The notes below the pieces were generated by a model, which was not told where the DNA came from, ran no database searches, and was given only the letters and a program-made list of their open reading frames with translations. From assembly GCA_017478225.1 (NCBI GenBank), contig JAFVDX010000001.1, positions 1 through 64,000 of the forward strand: a stretch of 64,000 nt of DNA, in the 5' to 3' direction. Shown one piece after another: positions 59,033 to 64,000 of the stretch (the stretch's first letter is position 1; the number at the start of each line of letters is the position of its first letter). The position numbers were made by a program, and so were the translations under genes. The DNA comes from Paludibacteraceae bacterium. Lineage in GTDB: Bacteria > Bacteroidota > Bacteroidia > Bacteroidales > Paludibacteraceae.

Positions 59033-61972
59033 ATGAAGACTAATGTTTTGCATATCAAGAAAATAGTATTTGCAGTTTTCTCTCTGCTTTTACTACAATT
59101 GATGTGTGCACAGTTATTATGTGCACATACATTGCCTATTGATACTACCTTTAATAACACTTCTGACAGTATTCAGCAAAGCCCAAAACACACTCATCTG
59201 CCTGCCGATTCGCTTGCCGCCACAAGCGATTCGCTGAAAGTTAAGCAAGACTCTCTACAATTATCCTCTGATTCGCTAAAACCACTAACCCGACCACATC
59301 GAGTACCCAAAGATAGTCTTAGCCGCAGATATTCTTCCACCGACTCTATCGATTCTTCAACATATCAACCACCTGAGCGCAAGAGCAATATGGTGGACGC
59401 TCCTATAGAATATACAGCCAAAGACTCTATTGTACTAACAGGTACGGGTATAGCATTTTTGCATGGCGAAGGCGACCTGAAATACAAAGATATGACCCTT
59501 ACGAGTGAGTACATACGCGTAAAGATGGATAGTTCGACCATATATGCCAAAGGTGTGTATGATACAATTAACAACGAGTGGGTTGGCAGACCTGTATTTG
59601 AGCAAGGTGAGGATAATTATCAAACCAACGAAATTACATATAATCTAAAGACACAGAAAGGATACATAAGGCATGTGGTAACTCAGCAAGGCGAGGGATA
59701 TATCATTTCAGAAAGGACAAAAAAAATAGATAACGAGAATCTGATGATGGCGGATGGCAAATACACCACTTGCGATGATCATGAGCACCCTCACTTCTAC
59801 CTTGCGATGACTAAAGCCAAAGTACGCCCGAAGCACTATATAGCCACAGGACCGGCATATATGGTAGTAGGCGACGTACCACTGCCATTGGCTATTCCTT
59901 TCGGATTTTTCCCATTCACCGATAAAAACTCTTCGGGTATCATCATGCCGCAATTCGGCGATGACTACACGCGAGGTCTATACCTAAGAAACGGAGGTTA
60001 TTATTTTGCCATCAACGATTATGTAGATTTACAAATAGTGGGCGACCTATATACAAAAGGCACATGGGCTATAAAGGCTTCGAGCAAATATGTATGGAGA
60101 TACCATTTCAACGGCAATATCTCGTTTGACTACAGAAAAGATGTTACAGGTGAGAAAGGTATGCCTGACTATACAGCGGCGACCAATATGTCAATTAAAT
60201 GGACACACACACAAGACCAAAAAGCAAATCCGTACAATAATTTCTCGGCAAGTGTAAACTTCTCTACTTCGGGCTACAACCGCTCGAATATCGATAGTTA
60301 TTACAATGCCGCCGCTAACTCGGAGAACACCAAATCGTCAAGTATCAACTATACACAGCGTTTTCCGGACTCTCCTTGGTCTATTTCAATGTCGGCTCTC
60401 GTCAGTCAGAGAACCAAAGACTCAACAATAAGTCTGACTTTGCCTGATATCAATGTGTCTATGAGCCGCGTATATCCTTTCAAACGAAAAAATCCAATAG
60501 GCAAAGAGAAATGGTATGAGAAAATTTCAATCAGTTATACGGGAAACATAAAGAACTCTATCGACTGCAAAGAAAACTATCTTTTCCACTCTAATTTCCT
60601 TAACGACTGGCGCAACGGAGTAAAACATTCTATTCCCGTGTCTGCATCATTTACCTTATTCAAATATCTTACATTAACACCAACCATCAATTACAACGAG
60701 CGTTGGTATTTTCAGCGCATAGACCAACAGTGGGACAAAGAACAAAACACTGTGGTTAGAGATACAACCAATGGTTTTTACCGCGTTTGGGACCTTTCAA
60801 CGGGAGTTAGTTTAAGCACCAAAATATATGGTTTTTACACCCCTATTCGCAAACTCTTCGGTGATAAAGTAGATCGTTTCCGCCATGTACTCACTCCAAG
60901 TATCAGTTTCAACTATACTCCCGAGTTCTCAAAACTACAAAAGAAAATGAATACTAACTACTATGGCGAGTACTTAAAACCAACAGTAGATAGTCAAACG
61001 GGTGATACTACATGGAATCCTGTTACATACTCCCGCTATCAAAACGGCATGTTCGGTACGCCTTCACAGATAGCCAATGGTAGTATCAGTTTTTCTCTTG
61101 GCAACAACCTTGAGATGAAAATCAGAAACGATAAAGATACAACGGGGAAAAATCCATATAAGGTAATATCGCTTATTGATAACTTCTCAATAACAGGAGC
61201 ATATAATTTTCTTGCAGACTCAATGAAATGGTCTAATTTTACCGCCAATTTACGCATCAAACTCCCGCTAAACTACACTCTCAATCTGTCGGGACAATTC
61301 GACCCATATATGTACGAATTGAATGCAGACGGCAACCCCGTGCGTACCAACAAACAGTATTGGCATCATAAGAAATTCCTCAATTTCTTAGGCACAAGCA
61401 CCTCCATCAGTTACACCTTCAACAATCAGACTTTCAAGAAATGGTTTGATAAGAAAAATGGCAAAAAGACTTCGGATACGCCGCCACCAACAGAATCCGA
61501 AAGTCCTTCGGACGAGTCGGTCGAATTAGACCCGTCAGCCAAGGCTAAAAAAGAAAGAGAAGCCAAAAAAGAAGAAGTGGAAGCAGGATATGTAAAGACC
61601 GATTTTCAGTGGAGCCTAAGCATCAACTACACTGTCAGATATGCCGAAGATCGCAGCAGTTTCAACTACGATAAAATGAAATACAACATGCAATGGACAC
61701 ACAACCTCTCGCTGTCTGGCTCGCTGAGTTTAGGCAAAGGCTGGAAAGTAAGTGCCACCACCTCTTATGACTTCAAAGCCAAGCAATTCACCTACACCAA
61801 TTTCAATGTATCTCGCGACCTGCACTGCTGGTCAATGTCGTGTAGTTTTGTGCCCTTCGGACCCTATAAGAGTTACACCTTCCACATCGGCGTAAATGCC
61901 GCTATGCTGGCTGACCTTAAATATGACAAGAGTAGCACATCAAGCACCAACGCAAATGTAAATTGGTGGTAG
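59033..61972 (+). CDS. lptD: Putative LPS assembly protein LptD
   Basis: Outer-membrane barrel that inserts lipopolysaccharide into the outer leaflet. The 979 residues have a signal peptide (about 1-30) and a low-complexity Ser/Asp/Leu stretch (to about 100). An OstA-type jellyroll follows (about 115-260, with YIRVKMDSSTIYAKGVYD and GYIRHVVTQQGEGYIIS), then a large beta-barrel. I chose the ATG at 59,033; a GTG three codons earlier is possible. The gene is divergent from the amidase/MCE operon. Confidence 0.88.
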   Translation: MKTNVLHIKKIVFAVFSLLLLQLMCAQLLCAHTLPIDTTFNNTSDSIQQSPKHTHLPADSLAATSDSLKVKQDSLQLSSDSLKPLTRPHRVPKDSLSRRYSSTDSIDSSTYQPPERKSNMVDAPIEYTAKDSIVLTGTGIAFLHGEGDLKYKDMTLTSEYIRVKMDSSTIYAKGVYDTINNEWVGRPVFEQGEDNYQTNEITYNLKTQKGYIRHVVTQQGEGYIISERTKKIDNENLMMADGKYTTCDDHEHPHFYLAMTKAKVRPKHYIATGPAYMVVGDVPLPLAIPFGFFPFTDKNSSGIIMPQFGDDYTRGLYLRNGGYYFAINDYVDLQIVGDLYTKGTWAIKASSKYVWRYHFNGNISFDYRKDVTGEKGMPDYTAATNMSIKWTHTQDQKANPYNNFSASVNFSTSGYNRSNIDSYYNAAANSENTKSSSINYTQRFPDSPWSISMSALVSQRTKDSTISLTLPDINVSMSRVYPFKRKNPIGKEKWYEKISISYTGNIKNSIDCKENYLFHSNFLNDWRNGVKHSIPVSASFTLFKYLTLTPTINYNERWYFQRIDQQWDKEQNTVVRDTTNGFYRVWDLSTGVSLSTKIYGFYTPIRKLFGDKVDRFRHVLTPSISFNYTPEFSKLQKKMNTNYYGEYLKPTVDSQTGDTTWNPVTYSRYQNGMFGTPSQIANGSISFSLGNNLEMKIRNDKDTTGKNPYKVISLIDNFSITGAYNFLADSMKWSNFTANLRIKLPLNYTLNLSGQFDPYMYELNADGNPVRTNKQYWHHKKFLNFLGTSTSISYTFNNQTFKKWFDKKNGKKTSDTPPPTESESPSDESVELDPSAKAKKEREAKKEEVEAGYVKTDFQWSLSINYTVRYAEDRSSFNYDKMKYNMQWTHNLSLSGSLSLGKGWKVSATTSYDFKAKQFTYTNFNVSRDLHCWSMSCSFVPFGPYKSYTFHIGVNAAMLADLKYDKSSTSSTNANVNWW

Positions 61973-61978
61973 AAGAAA

Positions 61979-62022
61979 ATGATAGAGGATTTAGAAGGTT
62001 TAGATAATTTAGAAGAAATTAA
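61979..62022. repeat. Short 9-bp TTAGA array
   Basis: Units GGATTTAGA, AGGTTTAGA and TAATTTAGA in phase lie between lptD and slyD. This is the first such array seen after 21.6 kb. Confidence 0.8.
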
Positions 62023-62039
62023 CAAACAAAAATAAGATT

Positions 62040-62636
62040 ATGATAAAGAAAAATCAGATTGTGAAATTGGTATATGATATGTATGTCAGTGCCGATGAAA
62101 TAGGTAAAGAGACCTTGTTGGAAACCACAACCGGCAAGCACCCGCTTGTATATTGTCATGGAGTTGGTATGATGTTGCCGGCATTTGAGCAAGCGCTTCA
62201 AGATAAGGATAAAGATGACGATTTCGACTTCCGTCTTAAAGCCTCACAAGCCTACGGAGAGTATGACCCGGAAGCAGTACTCACTCTTGACAAAGAGTTG
62301 TTTGAAATTGATGGCAAGTTTGACGACAAAAGGGTATATGAAGGCGCCATTGTTCCTATGACCACCACTGACGGACAAATAGTCAGAGCACAAGTGGTAG
62401 AAATAACCAACGAAAAAGTAACCATCGACCTCAACCACCCATTAGCAGGCGAGGACTTACATTTCATAGGGAAAATCATTGATATTCATGACGGTAGCAA
62501 AGAAGAAATCGACCAACTGCTTCATCCTCAATGTGGTGGATGCGGTGGAGGTAAATGCGGCAATGGCTGTGGAGATGATTATCAGGGCGGCTGCGAAGGC
62601 AATTGCCAAAACGGATGCGGCAACTGCTGCGAATAA
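62040..62636 (+). CDS. slyD: SlyD-like FKBP-type peptidyl-prolyl isomerase
   Basis: A 198-residue cytoplasmic isomerase and metallochaperone. The FKBP core (about 1-75 and 130-150) is split by the insert-in-flap domain (about 75-125), as in SlyD. The C-terminal tail, from Cys165 to the end, has nine cysteines with Gly and Asp, and would bind nickel or other metals; in other bacteria it helps hydrogenase maturation. No hydrogenase gene is nearby. It is preceded by a short TTAGA array. Confidence 0.93.
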   Translation: MIKKNQIVKLVYDMYVSADEIGKETLLETTTGKHPLVYCHGVGMMLPAFEQALQDKDKDDDFDFRLKASQAYGEYDPEAVLTLDKELFEIDGKFDDKRVYEGAIVPMTTTDGQIVRAQVVEITNEKVTIDLNHPLAGEDLHFIGKIIDIHDGSKEEIDQLLHPQCGGCGGGKCGNGCGDDYQGGCEGNCQNGCGNCCE

Positions 62637-62756
62637 TATAAAACCAGCTAAAGGGTATCAACCAATTATACTATTCCATTTCTACTAATTATGCGTATTT
62701 AACGATTTCCGCTCTGCGAGCGATGTCGAATCAGATTCGACATAACAGAAGAAAGT
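62637..62756. other. Spacer with dispersed hairpin element and palindrome
   Basis: No gene is present. TCTACTAATTATGCGTATTT at about 62,683 leads to a CGCTC-TGC-GAGCG hairpin (62,710-62,722) and matches the tandem hairpin repeats at 4,305-4,445. A palindrome with 10-base arms and one central base (62,723-62,743, ATGTCGAATC-A-GATTCGACAT) follows. Confidence 0.7.
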
Positions 62757-62806
62757 TTTTTAGAGGTTTAGAAGTCTTAGATATTTTAGAAGTTTGGAAA
62801 GTTTAG
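62757..62806. repeat. 9-bp TTAGA array upstream of pnp
   Basis: Units such as AGTCTTAGA and TATTTTAGA with slightly irregular 8-9-base spacing, ending just before the pnp promoter. Confidence 0.75.
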
Positions 62807-62822
62807 TGCATTATAAAAACAT

Positions 62823-62855
62823 TTTGTCCATTTAGAAAAAACTCATTATCTTTGC
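62823..62855 (+). promoter_or_regulatory. pnp promoter
   Basis: TTTG (62,823-62,826), 20 bases, TATCTTTGC (62,847-62,855). The leader to the ATG at 62,951 is about 90 bases and contains a stem-loop. Confidence 0.85.
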
Positions 62856-62884
62856 ACGATTTTTCGAGTCATTAGTATTAACCC

Positions 62885-62930
62885 GTTTGGCAATGTCGAA
62901 ATTGGAAGTAAATCGCTCCCAATGCCAAAC
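62885..62930 (+). promoter_or_regulatory. Stem-loop in the pnp leader
   Basis: GTTTGGCAATG (62,885-62,895) pairs with CAATGCCAAAC (62,920-62,930) with one mismatch, enclosing 24 bases. It could be a site for autoregulation, as the pnp leader hairpin is in E. coli. Confidence 0.55.
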
Positions 62931-62950
62931 AAAAAACACACATTAAATTT

Positions 62951-64000
62951 ATGAATATCGTACAGAAAACCATCACATTACCTGATGGTCGTGAGATTAA
63001 ACTCGAGACCGGTAAATTGGCCAAGCAAGCCGATGGTGCAGTGATGGTTACTCTCGGCAACACTACAGTGCTTGCCACCGTTTGTTCGGCAAAAGATGCC
63101 GTACCGGGCACTGATTTCATGCCCCTCACAGTTGAATACAAAGAGAAATTTGCAAGTATGGGACGCTTCCCCGGCGGTTTTACTCGCCGCGAAGGCAAGG
63201 CTTCGGACTACGAAATCTTGATAGCACGCCTTATCGACCGTGCATTGCGTCCTTTGTTCCCAAGTAATTATCACGCAGAGACATTCGTTAATGTTACTCT
63301 CTATAGTGCAGACGGGGTGGATATGCCTGAGTCAATTGCAGGTCTTGCGGCATCTGCGGCTCTCACATGCTCTGATATACCTTTTGAAGGTCCAATTTCA
63401 GAAGTACGCGTGGCACGAGTAGATGGTGAGTTTGTCATCAATCCTACTTTTGAGCAATGCGAAAAAGCCGACATTGAACTGGTAGTTGCTGCCACATTAG
63501 ATAATATCATGATGGTAGAAGGCGAGATGAAAGAGGTTAGCGAGGCAGAGATGCTCGATGCTATTCGCGCTGCTCACGAGGCTATCAAACCCCAATGCCA
63601 GGCACAATTAGAGATGATGGAAGCATACGGCAAGACCGTAAAACGCGAGTATTGCCACGAAGAAAACGACGAAGAGTTGCGTCAGGCAGTGCATGATGCA
63701 TGCTATCAGAAAGCATACGAACAGGCCACCTCGGCTGACACCGACAAACACCACCGCGAAGAGATGTTCACCCAAATCAGAGAAGACTTCAAAGCACAAT
63801 TCTCAGAAGAAGAATTGGAGACTAAGGCTGCTCTTATCGACCGTTATTATCATGATGTAGAGAAAGAGGCTATGCGTCGCGCTGTTTTGGACGAAGGCAA
63901 GCGCTTGGATGGCAGAAAAACCACAGAAATCCGTCCTATCTGGTGCGAGGTTAGTCCATTGTCAGGACCTCACGGAAGTAGTATCTTCACCCGTGGCGAG
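62951..64000 (+). CDS. pnp: Polyribonucleotide nucleotidyltransferase (5' part)
   Basis: Phosphorolytic 3'-to-5' exoribonuclease of mRNA decay. The window holds the first 350 residues; the rest runs off the right edge. The first RNase PH domain is present ([49 protein letters not shown]), then the helical domain (about 215-300). The start of the second core is [15 protein letters not shown] with GSSIFTRGE. It has its own promoter and a leader stem-loop. Confidence 0.96.
   Translation, partial: MNIVQKTITLPDGREIKLETGKLAKQADGAVMVTLGNTTVLATVCSAKDAVPGTDFMPLTVEYKEKFASMGRFPGGFTRREGKASDYEILIARLIDRALRPLFPSNYHAETFVNVTLYSADGVDMPESIAGLAASAALTCSDIPFEGPISEVRVARVDGEFVINPTFEQCEKADIELVVAATLDNIMMVEGEMKEVSEAEMLDAIRAAHEAIKPQCQAQLEMMEAYGKTVKREYCHEENDEELRQAVHDACYQKAYEQATSADTDKHHREEMFTQIREDFKAQFSEEELETKAALIDRYYHDVEKEAMRRAVLDEGKRLDGRKTTEIRPIWCEVSPLSGPHGSSIFTRGE

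Noticed and set aside
1..64000. tRNA, rRNA, insertion sequences, prophage or integrase
   Set aside because: No T-loop/acceptor pattern, transposase motif or att-like duplication was seen.

Overview
The window is chromosomal DNA of a Bacteroidota bacterium, most likely of order Bacteroidales. Evidence: promoters of the form TTTG-N19/20-TAnnTTTGC (the Bacteroidota primary-sigma consensus) in front of many genes, SusC/TonB-receptor-like and Porin_10-like outer-membrane proteins, type IX secretion (T9SS) C-terminal tails on three secreted proteins, DUF4296, DUF1599 and GSCFA family genes, a Bacteroidota-type DksA, and LPS genes (waaA, lpxH, lptD). No rRNA, tRNA, CRISPR array, transposase or phage gene was seen, so this looks like core genome rather than a genomic island.

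Layout. 1-1,080: G-rich spacer with tandem repeats and an unrecognised basic protein. 1,148-5,654 (minus): tpiA, DoxX/MauE-like membrane protein, DUF1599, DUF4296 lipoprotein, lspA, dksA-like. 5,888-12,109 (plus): outer-membrane receptor-like protein, carboxypeptidase-regulatory-domain protein, dnaA. 12,257-19,802 (minus): large T9SS cargo protein, secreted endonuclease I, hisS, waaA. 19,923-26,536 (plus): tsaD, exosortase-like protein, dnaE, FecE-type ABC ATPase. 26,706-34,969 (minus): vWA protein, 421-residue protein of unknown role, ZIP transporter, thioredoxin, clpC, porin, HU. 35,241-39,882 (plus): rhomboid protease, EEP-family protein, LolC/E-like permease, GSCFA protein, small exported protein. 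39,917-42,819 (minus): exported protein, folD, ffh. 42,955-48,624 (plus): GH10-like protein, recF, SufT-like protein, lpxH, mazG, barrel-like protein, RHH protein. 48,621-58,831 (minus): rlmB, dsbD, aspS, fabD, C10 protease, MCE/MlaD protein, amidase. 59,033-64,000 (plus): lptD, slyD, and pnp running off the right edge.

The genes serve replication and repair (dnaA, dnaE, recF, HU), translation (hisS, aspS, tsaD, rlmB, ffh, pnp), envelope building (waaA, lpxH, lptD, lspA, mla-type, amidase, LolC/E-like) and export of T9SS cargo.

The most unusual structure is a set of tandem repeat arrays with a 9-base period, unit roughly NNNYTTAGA, in nearly every spacer of the left 22 kb and again at 62 kb. 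They always lie in the same chromosomal orientation whatever the direction of the genes. Some carry an embedded module reading CCGCTGCGCTGATTTAGAGG. The left 22 kb also has very strong G-over-C excess on the plus strand, in genes of both directions; this fades through dnaE and becomes C-over-G on the right. Other points of note are promoters that abut start codons (probable leaderless mRNAs), an exosortase-like gene with no visible substrate, and a vWA/unknown-protein pair.
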